A stretch of 64,000 nucleotides of DNA, from positions 13,709,501-13,773,500 of the forward strand of contig NC_134747.1 in NCBI RefSeq assembly GCF_050436995.1, written 5' to 3'. Below, piece after piece: positions 1-12,100 of the stretch; position 1 is the first letter of the stretch; each line of letters begins with the position of its first letter. Below the pieces are notes generated by a model. That model searched no databases, was not told the origin of the DNA, and worked only from the letters and a program-made list of their open reading frames with translations. The DNA is from Anticarsia gemmatalis. Lineage: Eukaryota; Arthropoda; Insecta; Lepidoptera; Erebidae. The translations under genes were made by a program, and so were the position numbers.

Positions 1-122
1 CAACATTTTTTTAATTGGTATAAAGAGTTATTATTTAATACGAATGTGGCCAACGGTCTAATTAGCTCCAAAGCATGTCTGTCTGATTTCTTATCTGTTT
101 GTGTGTCTCGCATTGCATGCAG

Positions 123-166
123 TCGGCACGACTCACCATCGACCAATGACAAACTACAAACCCTTG
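123..166 (+). CDS. Ca-beta: Ca-beta candidate 5' exon (N-terminal variant)
   Basis: A 44-nt segment with an acceptor (TTGCATGCAG) and a strong donor (GTAAGA). Read so that it ends in phase 0, as exon 2544 requires, it has no stop and encodes a peptide ending MTNYKPL. The ATG at 145 could also be a start codon, with the rest as 5' UTR. The join then gives NYKPL-GSADSNYS. Beta-subunit N-termini are variable in all animals, so there is no homology proof. It could be chance. Confidence 0.45.
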
Positions 167-3100
167 GTAAGACACTTATTGTTTTATTATTTGTTATTTT
201 CTGCTGATATTCTGTGTGCTTTACCACCGTGTTGTTAGTCAATGTGTAATTTAGATATAGGATCTTAGATCGTCAACCCTTTTTAACTATTATTTCCTAA
301 CTTTAAATAAATAATGATCATAATTAAGGTAAAAATACCAACTAAGCTAAAAGTAATTTTGCTAAAGTTTACAAGCAGAAACTACCCAATGATACATAAC
401 TAACTTTAAGATTTTCATAAAAACTGAAACAGAATAATGTTTCTGTTAAAGTTTTCAGTATAGACTCTTCTCTATCTATAAGTATTTTTTGCACTAACTG
501 AGTCAAGACTTTTAAACTCTATCTAACACATTTAGCGCAAAAATGGTTATTTTAAATTCGTATTGATCTTAAAAAGTTAATAATTTCTATCAAATAATCG
601 GTTAACCTACATTTCCATAGGAACATATTTTAAAATTCTACCATCAATTTAAAACTCCAATAAAAAAAATCCGTAGCCTTGTAATAAATAAAGTATTTCC
701 TTGTACATCTTGTTGCGTACTTGTAAGTAACTGCATAAGTGGTGCAAGGCGGTGCGGACATGCGCGCGCACCGCTCCACCGCGCGCCGCGGCGCCGCTCC
801 GAGCCAAAACACGCTCCACTTATAGATTTACTTGTACACTATTATAGACTGAACTGTCGATATAAGGAAAAAGAGAATCAGAGAGCTATTTTTGACTTCT
901 TTTCTTTGTGTAAAATCGGCTTGAAACCTTTATATTTTGAAAAATTTTGTAGTACTTTGAGGACTAAACCACAAACTGCATACTTTGGAATTCCATTTTG
1001 GTGAAAATAAGTAAAGAAGTCATTAATGGGTTCGTTCCGCCCGCGGTGGAAAACAGGCTTTAGATTTGTAAAGAGACTAAATAAATGGCTACAATACCAT
1101 ACTGTAATCTACAGAATAAGGACATGTCCCTGGATTGATTGTCATGATTATAGTAAAGCTCATAACTCTTTGCTGAATGTTTCTACTGAAATAGATTGCA
1201 GAGAAGGAACAAAAAATTACGACTTTTCTGGTCTCAATGCTAAGTTTTATATTAAAAAGTACGTAGGTTGATATTACTGCTAGTTGTGTGTTTTTTATCC
1301 TAATTTCGATTGTGGATACTCTTATGCTAGTTATATTATAATCGTTATTGAACGCTCAAAGCTGGTTCGTTAGCAAATTTTACAGATGATAAAATTATGT
1401 TAAGGTCTGATCAAAGTAGTTTTTAAAGAAAAAGTGATAAATTATGATGAAATAATCTATGCCAGGGTTCAATCAAAAAGTGTTATGTTGAGAACTTTTG
1501 AATACTATGCTTTATCGAGTGCAAAACATTTGAAAACTAGTAGTTGACGACAATTTTTAACAACCTTAATAAAATCTCTTTTGGAAAACACTAAAATATC
1601 TTTATGTCCCACTTGTCAACATAAAATATGACTACTAAACATTAACTGGTTTACGCGACATTGTTACAACAGTTTCAACAATAATTAGGCATTAACTAAA
1701 ATGTTGCAGCACTTATTTTTGTAGGCTAGAAGTCTTTGCAATACAAGTAGGAGAGCTACATTTTGAACAGTTAAAATGGAAGTTTGTATATTGATTTAAT
1801 ACGGTTTATGATATCGAATTCTAGGCTATATTAAGAGTATTGTTAGATTATCCAAGCTAATGATTGACTGGAGAATTGGTATATTCCCAGGTATCCTCTC
1901 TACGCTGTCACCCCGCGGTGACAACTGGGAATTTTCTTCCTACCTTTAATACCGTTGTTAGCGTGGAGCAAAGATTTTAAATTTCAGATAATTTACAGTA
2001 AAATTAAGGTTACTTGATCATCTTTGAAAACAGTATGATAGACGCATTGTTTAAGTCTTGTATCAAGTTACACATACCTAATAAAAACTTCTCTCGAATA
2101 CACTTTATTTTAGTAATAAACAATGCTGGCTGAACTAGTTAGTTTAACCGGCATCCGTTTCGTGACTACACCAATCATTCTCTTTACTCGTTAAAGGAAA
2201 ATTGACATCATGATTGTATCGGTCTGGAACTAAAGAGCAAGCAAACTTAACAGGAATCTACCCGTTGCTCTGGTGTTACAAAAACATACTATGACTATGA
2301 AAAAGCGTAGGTAGTTACTTATCTACTTAATTTAAAAGAACCACACATTGGCACAAAGTTAGATATATTATAATAAAAAAAGAATTTTCATATTTTAAAT
2401 ACACCATTTATTTGTATTCCAAAATTCATAATATCAAGATATTTATGTTTTGATATAAAAATACACTGTTTATTTGTATTCTGATATTCATAAAGTTATT
2501 GTGTTTTGATATTAGTGTTAATGTATTTGTTGTGATATTGCAGGGCTCAGCGGATTCGAACTATTCCCAACCGTCGTCGGAGCTGTCGATCGACGACGAC
2601 AAAGAGGCGCTGCGCCGCGAGAAGGAAGCGCAGGCTCTCTCACAGCTTGACAAGGCGCGGGTTAGTGTATTGATGCTATTTTTTCGCATTTCAGTATTTA
2701 AGAGCAGTGATAGCCGAGTGGTATAGTTGACACCTCCCACGCAAGTGGTCGCAGGTTCGCATCTGAGGCAACACACCAATTACTTTTCGAAGTTATGTGT
2801 GTATTAGAAATAATTATCACATGCTCCAACGGTGAAGGAAAACATCGTGAGGAAACCTTGCATGCCTAAAATTTGTTTAAAACATTTATTGAGGGCATGC
2901 AAAGTCCCTCCCCATTACGGGAGGAGACCCTTGCCCAGCAGTGGGACATTAATGGGTTAAATTGATATTCAGTATTTAATCTCAAGCCATGTCAAAGGCC
3001 TTCGGGCGGCTTGAACAACTTTGACACTAGGTTGACCACTTACCATGCGATAAAGAAGTATTTAATCTTGACTGTCTCCGTGGCGCAGTGGCTTAAGTCG

Positions 3101-6100
3101 CCAGGCTGCTAGCATTACGTCGGAAGGTCGTCGGTTCGATTCCCACATGGAACAATAATTTTTTGACATATGTTTGCTGCTTTTCTGGTAGCACTTTGTG
3201 TCCGTTCTTAGTAAGCATGTTTGTAAAAGTCCCCGCGACACAAGAAGAACTCTTAAAGCGGGAGGTGCCTTTAAAAAAAAATGTAATGTCAAAAATACAT
3301 GGACTGTTATCCAATTGACAACAGAGGGTAAGTTTCCCTTTTTGACCGCCGAAGCAGGGAAAAGCTCGTCATTATAACTTGTTAAAGCCTCTATGCACAA
3401 CCATGTACATGTAATGCAAAATGCAAAATTATAAGATTTACTTAAGGATTGTGAAAAGGCTTTGTAACTGAAACTAAAATTCTGATATAATCAAACGAAC
3501 AACGGTCGTTTTATGCTGATGGATAGGCAAAATGCATAATCGTGGGGCAAATTCCTACACATCCTTTATTACACTACATAGTACATAATAATACGAGTAT
3601 AACATAAAGCAGTTGAATTAATAGGTCGGATGACGACATATTCAAGGCAGTCACGTTTTCAATAACATTACTAAGATCGAGAGCCCTGGACTCGAGTCCT
3701 TCTGACTCCTACTTTTATCTAATACTTTTCATTATTTAGTGAAATAACTTCTGTGTCGTTTATTTGAATAAAATGCTTACTGTCGCATAAATGTAGTATC
3801 TAGCTCTCTATAATATAATCAAAACATTTTCTTTAACTAAATCGTTTTTGATATTTCTGTAATCTTTAGTACTAATGAGTATTTTAAAATTTCACTTAAA
3901 ATCTCTTTGAATGCACATGCGAAGCCGAACCTATTCTGCTTTACTCATTTGCACTTTACTGGCTCGTTAATAATCGTTGCGTCGTGTACTACTATGATTA
4001 GTCACTCAGTGTTTTGTCACTTTCGGTTAATTTTGAAAATGTGACTGAAATAGCAAAACACTGTTTAACTAGTCAGTACTTAGTTACAAGGCGTTTATTA
4101 GCAAGACAGGAAAGACCAATTAACAGTTTCACAGTTTATATTTAAGTGTTAGATGACTTATTTGCTTAATAAAGTGAAGCAAATGTATTAAAACCACGGT
4201 CAAAATTCCATATGATAAACTATCTCTCCTATCCATATTATTATGAACAAAATACATCCGTCATATTGTAGACTAGTTACTCGGTTCAGTTGACGTTTCG
4301 CTCGACATTTCCGCCCACGCTTGCAGGCCGACCCCCGACCTTTACGTCGTAACGCAAGTGCACTCAGATCGATACGCCGACGCTTTATCTCCAGGGTTAA
4401 GGTTAATATCACACGGTGAACTATTTACTAATAACAGTTTTGTTTGTTTATAGGCTAGTTTTAAATATGTTTAGTTTAAGCTAAGATCGATCTCTGAGGT
4501 TAAGCTACGCTTGCCGAGGTTGTTCTGCAGTTGGGTGACCATCTTATGTATACATATCGAGTTCCTCCGTGGCTATATTATAGCAATAATTTTATTTTAT
4601 TGGATTCTTTCGAAGGTAGTCAAAATGTCAATACTACAAACAAGTGGGAAATACAGTTTTTCTCATACACTCATACAGGTACATGAGAACTGAGATTTGT
4701 TGACGATAGTCAAAAAATTGAAGCAATGCAGAAAAATGTAGGAACTTCCGTTTAGTTTTACAAAAGAGGGCCAGTCTAAATAGAAACCCATGATACAATT
4801 TTAAATAAAGATTGGGCTGCATTATACGTATCAGTACAACCTCATAAGAAAAAATCTTACCATAATTATAACCTGTCTATGATAAATAACTAACAATTTA
4901 AAGATGCGGGTAGTTTTCTACCAATAATTTTAAATTTGATTATGCTTGATTTGGCTTGCGATCTAATACGTCAAAACGCCGATCTATCTAAATTAACACG
5001 TGTTTTAATTGTGTAATTGTACGAAGTTGAAAATGTAGAAGTTAATATGTGCAATGTTGGTTGGTATTCCAGTCGAAGCCCGTGGCGTTCGCCGTGCGCA
5101 CGAATGTCTCGTACGATGGCACGGTCGACGACGACTCGCCGGTGCACGGCAGCGCTATCTCCTTCGAGGTGCGCGACTATCTCCACATCAAGGTGAGTCC
5201 AACACGATCTTTAAAGACCTTGGAATACGAACGAGTAACTGGGATGGTGGAAATATTGTGAAAGATTCTGATGAGTTGGTAGTAGGAGGTTGTGATGCGA
5301 GAACATATTTCTTGACAGTTTAACTGAGGTTATGCACTCTGTATTATTATCAAATCGTATTAGTATCAAATTGAAGTATTTAAACATAATGGAACACGCT
5401 TTTTTACGTGGCTAATGCAAGAGGCACTTGGTAGAGTGCAGGGTTATGTGGGACCTCCATACCGCCACGTGTGTCCTTACGACCGCTTAACGGCGTGTGG
5501 CAGGATGGCTGCCGAAGCATACAGCGCAAGTCGCAAGCCACAAGTTAACGGTCTCCTATAAATGCTGCCCTAAGCACCCTAGTACTGCACATGCCGATGG
5601 GCCGGACACAACAACACACCAGCATCCCTCGAGAGAACCTATTAAATAGACGGCGGTGTCATAATTGAACACTACTCCACCAGAAGTCTCTTATTTTGCT
5701 ATCTTTTACTTAGCTAAATCATTTTAGACACAATTCCACTGCCTGGGCTGTTTCCTGATAAAGCATTTTCTGACCAATCGCTACGTTTTGTGGTATTCAG
5801 GAGAAGTACGACAACAACTGGTGGATCGGGCGTCTCGTGAAGGAGGGCTGCGACATCGGGTTCATCCCGTCGCCCGTGAAGCTGGAGGCGGTGCGCACGG
5901 GGCTGGGCGCGCGGCGCTACGCGCGCCCGCCGTCCGCCGCGCCGCTCGGCGCCGCGCACGCGCCCCACGCGCCGCCGCTCTCCAGAGGTAGCACCCCCCC
6001 CACGCCCGGTACGTCATGCAGACCATCAATTGCAACATGTAGCTCACACGCTTCAGCTCTTCACAACTATCTATCTTCATATTTCAAACTGCCTAAACCG

Positions 6101-9100
6101 TATTTGGCGATACTCTTCCCTGAAAGAAAATTAAGCATTAGATATTATATCTTTGGTGCCGAAAACCAAAAACTACTATATTTGTGGCAGATTCCAGGTA
6201 TTTTTGACAATGAAGGGATTGATGCTGCATTGTTACTTCAACTAAAATAAGGCCAATGAGCAGTTTCAAAATTTCAAAGCATTTGAAGTATGAAAAGAAT
6301 ACGATAGTTGTGAAAAACTCGAGGTGATGCTTTATTGAATCTATGAAAACAAGGGAGTAAAGAAACTTAGTCATATTAAAAGATAATCATTTGGATGCTT
6401 TATGATGTTAAGCCTTGTTTTCACAGTTCAAGGGAACAGCATCCCAATAACTTTAGCATTTAATCTTAGACTATAAGGATCTAATTTCTCTAAATAACTG
6501 AAGATGTCAGAATTGGGATGTTGTCAGCAAAGTGGCCACCTGTCAAAGCTTTGTCATACACGAGATAAAAGGACATAGAAACATTATTTTAAGAAACTAG
6601 TTGCCACTAAAATGAATTCTGGAAATTTACCCGTACCCAGAAAATGAATAGTATCCCAAAATTTTAAGCACTTAAAAAGAATATTCATGTCAACATAAGT
6701 TGAAATCGTTTACTGAAGGGGAGCTAATACAGTTATCGTAAGCCTTATTTGACGATATTTTAATGACTTCTAATAACGACAATCAGTTTAAAAATGTTAA
6801 TGAGCATTTTAAAACTATGTACGATATGTCACTTGTCTACAATTAGGGTAATCGCTATTTTTTGGCTCATAAAATAGATTGACGTTCGTAATTTTAAAAA
6901 AAAATGTTAACCCGGATTAATTCTATGTGATTTATAAAATGTAGGTATATAGTATTTATATATTTCATGTCAAATTATTTCGAAAGTTCTTTGTGTATAT
7001 TTATATGTATATGAATATGTATAGGAGACTCTTGCCTAGCAGTGGGAAAGGGGTTAAAAAATAAAAGTATATTTATGTACTATATATCTATTTATGTATT
7101 CTATGTCTTTTTATCTAGTGTCTGTAACGTACAACGCAGTTGTTTGTCTCTCTTTCTTTACTATATCGTCTTGCTCTTTCTAACACTGAACTGCTAGACG
7201 GAAAATGATTGCCTCTAACATTTTTTTCAAAATTAACAAAAATAATAAAAAGCAGGACGATTTTTTATTTTGTAGTCGTGACTCGGTGTTTTAATTGGCA
7301 TTTTATATATTTATTTAATGTAAATACTAAAATTTATTTGTATCTTTTTACTAAATTCTGCGATTTATTTATTTTTAACAAAAAATAATATTTTTACCAA
7401 ATTATCTTTTTCTTTTGTGAAATGGCTGTTTTGGCACAAAATTTATATTGGTCGCAATTATAAAGGTAACGCATTATACCTATATATTAATAAATAATAT
7501 ATAAAACTTATTATATTATATAACTGCTTTGTACTATCATTAATATCACGGCTCATTCTAGGTGGAATTTGCTCAAATTTCCTGGTTACTTTCAAAGATG
7601 TACCGATTATTGACTATATAGTCGAATTTAATCGACTAATTACTACGAATTATAGTCAACTAATCATTCGAATGACGAAAATAATTTGAAAATTACCAAG
7701 CAACAAAAACAATTGGTTTTTACTTTGCAAATTATTTTTATTTATATGATTTGTTGACTATTTCAAGCGACTTTCTATTCGACTAATCGACTAGTCGTAT
7801 TAGTCGTTGTCCAATAGTCGATACATCGAATAATGTATATTTCGCACTCACGTTTGAAACATTTTCAGATGTGCCATCGTTCGATCGAGGTAAGGTCGCA
7901 CACCCATCGCCCGAGACCAGGAAATGTTGTAAATTTACACCTTTAATAATTACTAGATGTTACTGAATGTCTCCCGCGGTTTTTTTTGCCTTATTTTTTT
8001 CTTCAAGTGAATCTTTAAGGTCAATAACTTACATTATTAGAACTGAATATACAAAAATATTACATCAGCTCACCATATCAATGGCTATTTTATTCTAAGA
8101 AATGTTAGAATGTGTACCATTTTACATGCACATAGTGCAACAGGATTACCAGTTACACTCACTGATCAATAAACGATCAGAGATTAACCTGAACTGTTTA
8201 ACTGAAATTACTACTAGGTATCTCCATAATAAGGAGGATACGTAAAAACCTAGTCATTGTAAGACAGCTGCCACAAAGACAAGTCTTGCCTTGCAAGCCT
8301 CTAAAGTAATTATAGTACAATTAAATTATATCTACCTAACACGAAACATTGATCTCGAAGATTCACTTCCTACCAATTATTTTGATTTTAGTAGTGCTAT
8401 GTTTCTATCTGTATTAAGTTGAATACCGATTGATACCCTTTATTATGTTAAAAAACTGTGTAAGGCCTTTGATTGGGTGCAACAACCCTTAAAATGAAAA
8501 TCCGCAATTTTGGATTTTGTTTCAATGATAGTTTTTGTAACGTCTTGTATTCCATTCTCATCCCATAATATACATGAGCATGAGTCCTTTTTGTAGAACT
8601 TTCTATTTTAATATATACGGCCTGTTTTACCAGTCTCTTTGCAAAGATTATTAGTTTATCGTCTAGATTTCCATATTCCATTCATGCATTATCTCGTACA
8701 GTAAGTGAGTGGTGAAACAGGTCCTCAATATTTTTTTCTTTATTTAATATATTTGGTGTATTTACAGGAACGTTAGCATCTAATTTATTTACTGAATGTT
8801 ATATTAATGTATTGGTTATGGAACTGCTTGATTCTATTTAAAGGCCTAAGGTTTACCCTGAAACTAAAGTCAATGTGTTATATTTTACAAAATAGAGGAA
8901 GATTTTTTATATGAATGAAAGTTTTTTGATTATTCCTCTGTTTTGTATGTATGTCCCTGCGATGAGCTTTGAAAGCGCTATATTGGTGGATGGTAGAATA
9001 AATGTGTTATTTGATATCAGTATACTTGTGTTAGTTAGAACCTGATGATGTCGTAAAGCCGATATTATATTGTTTCCTCCCCGATTTGACATGAAACGCA

Positions 9101-12100
9101 TGTTCAAAATCCTGAAAAGAATTTTCTTACCAGTATATCATCGCCTTTCTCGTGGATGATGAGATAAAGTATCAAAAATTAAAAAAAAGTATTACAACTG
9201 AATCTTTTTCAAAATATCTTTGAACTCAAAATTGTAAAACTCGGAATAGGATTTTTACCATACTTATTTACTTCATATCACCAACTATCTCCTCTCAAAT
9301 TTCAGGTGAAGAATCAGACGGGGCGGGTCGCGGGCGCGGGGCGGGTGCGGCGGGCGGCAAGGAGAAACGCAAGCCATTCTTCAAGAAGACAGAGGCCAAC
9401 ACCCCTTATGACGTGGTCCCTTCCATGCGCCCCGTGGTGTTGGTGGGACCAAGTCTTAAGGGTTACGAGGTCACGGATATGATGCAGAAGGCACTGTTTG
9501 ACTTTCTCAAGAGACGCTTCGAAGGCAGGTGAGGAAGAATTCTGAGAGTTGTTTGCAGATTTGTGATTGAAAGGAATAGATCAAAGTGCTACTCATACGT
9601 GCATAATCCATCGATATGTTGATATTATCATGAGGTTTCGAGACAAATTTATCCATTTAATCATCATTATTTTATTGAAGTAGTAAGCTGTTTGTTAGGC
9701 TTCTTTACGATGACTAAACTTTTTCTTAACGAAATAGTAAACTTATTTAATGAAAACCTAGTTACCTGCGCTGCTTTCACTCCTCATTACTATTCTACAC
9801 ACTTTGATCTGTTACTTTTGACTTCAACTTATGTAGTTTAACGTGTTATTGAAATTGATTCAACTAATGTTTTCTGTTATAGATGTTGAATAACGTTCCT
9901 CAATCTAACATGGCACTGGGAATGTAGTGTTTTGTTAATACTTAAATCATGTTTATATTTTTTATAACTACAAAAGTGTTCATTTTTTTCAAGCTTTCCA
10001 GCAAAAGCTCTTTTTGTTACTTAAAACAACAAACAAAAAATACTTTTACTTTTATTTCTTATTCTTGATTTCTGTTTTTATTTACATTAAACTAACTACT
10101 AATATTTTTGAGCTGAAATAACTGCAAACAACGTGATGTTTTCGAAAACTACTTACGGAGCTTGCAGAGTACAAATCTAATCAATATGAAAATGGACACC
10201 ATAACAAGAAAAAAATACAACTTAAATAAAAAGCGACAATTCTCTTCCAGCAAACGGCGCCAACTAAAAGACTAACAACTAACCGACAATCAAACCGAAC
10301 TAACATTGCAGGATTATAATAACACGCGTGATGGCGGACATATCTCTCGCCAAGCGCTCTCTGCTCAGCAACCCGTCGAAACGGGCCATCATGGAACGAT
10401 CCAACTCGCGGTCCACTTGCCTCGTTGAAGTTCAGGTATGTCATGTTGCAGGATCATCATCACACGAGTCACGAGCGACATATCACTCGCCAAAAGAAAC
10501 TTTAACCAGCCAAAGAAACAGTTCGTTGAGAGAGGCAGAAACTGTTTGTTGGAGGTCCAGGTGCGAATGTTCGGTATTGTAGGTAGATGTTGTTGTTAAC
10601 GCACGTTGCTCTATTTGGGCGTGTTTGGAATGAGTTGAGCCTTGTGCGGCTGCAAGGTTCACGGTTATCAAGTTGTTTTTCACACCTCATATTCTATCTC
10701 GACTTCTTCTGTCGATGGCTGGTATTAGTTTATTTATATTTACTTTGAAAAATCGAATTAAGGTTAAATTCTAATGCACCTTTGGTTTAAGGACCTTGAT
10801 TACTATCATCTACTCAATTTATCAATGATTTTAATGATGCGATTGTACAATTATATTATTGTGTCATCATAGGTTTTTTTTACCATTCTGTATTTCATTA
10901 TCAAGCTATACATTCATGATTTCCCCATGTATCCATTTTTAGTCTGACTAGATTGAAATATAGACTTAGCTCTCTCGATCCAAACATGCTCATAAGTTGA
11001 TGATTAGTTACTAACAGGTATCTAGGATATCATTAACAATCTCCCATGTTTTATGAAATCGGAGCAATTATAATCACTATGTAGAATTATATTAACTCTC
11101 ACAGAGTGCTTAGTAATACATAATTAGTACACATTATAGTGCTGAATAATTCGTTAATAAGCACTGCCTTACCCTGTTTCCTTGAAATTTAAGTAATATT
11201 TCGTTATTATTGACAGGGAGCCTCTATTGTGTTAATATGTTTAGAGTAAATATATTTGTAATGCAATAAAATGTAATACTACAACTTTCTAAAGGTTAAA
11301 TTGTATACGCAGACCGACACGCGTAATCGCGAGGGTCATTGATCTTTAAAAATTCAATATTTATCCTTAAAATATTAACTTGATTAAAGCCCCTGTCTAT
11401 GAATATGTAATAAAGATACAAGTCGCGAAACAAAATGCCTAAAATCCTCTTCATAAAATGATGGGACCCAGTATGCCTCCTTGGGCGACTCCGTTTAATA
11501 CAACGATAAGTCAACCAGGAGTTGACTGCATGTGGTCTTTTGATAGTTCATTGGTTTGAAAAATACATTTTACATTAGAAAATAACATTTGTATTACTAA
11601 AATCGATTTAAATTAAATTAATATTTGAGTGTTACTAAGTCAAATGCATGTGGGTAATTACTCATTGAATGTTACAACATTTAATTAATTTTATAGCAAT
11701 AAATATCACATTTTTGGGAATCATTTAAATAAATACGGATTTGCTTGTTGTCATTCGGACGCATGATTCATGTTGTTTCATTTGGTAACTTATACTTTAA
11801 CTAAACTTATTTTAAACTAAAACTTAACACGCATTTGACCATCTTACACTATTTACTGCAATAAGAGGCCACCAAAATTATTTATTACATCGAACCAAAT
11901 ATTTCGAGATTTAGAGATTTTTGCCCAATTTCCTGACCACGACAACACCTACATACTTACAAGTTTCCTTTAGAATATAAACGCAAATTTTTATTAACGA
12001 TATTTCTATACACGCCAAATATACTGGAATAATCCTGCCTAAAGCTTGCTCCGCTTGGCCTTGCTTTGTCAGGAGGTACACAACGCTATATAGCGATGCT

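Larger units (their letters stand above)
6009..9305. other. Ca-beta introns around the HOOK microexon
   Basis: AT-rich. Contains a SINE tail relic (7021), the fold-back element 7597-7827 and the microexon 7869-7889. I see nothing else coding. Confidence 0.5.

Noticed and set aside
1890..1935. Palindrome around CACCCCGCGGTG
   Set aside because: Short imperfect inverted repeat with no second copy in the window; likely chance.
3083..3150. Possible tRNA gene
   Set aside because: A and B boxes are present, but the sequence continues into a conserved non-tRNA body shared by all copies, so it is a SINE and not a tRNA.
3062..3400. 112-residue minus-strand frame
   Set aside because: It is the antisense of a tRNA-derived SINE; similar peptides come from the other SINE copies.
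5714..6080. Arg/Ala-rich frames overlapping the SH3/HOOK exon
   Set aside because: Shadows of exon 5801-6008, which has clear family homology in one frame only.
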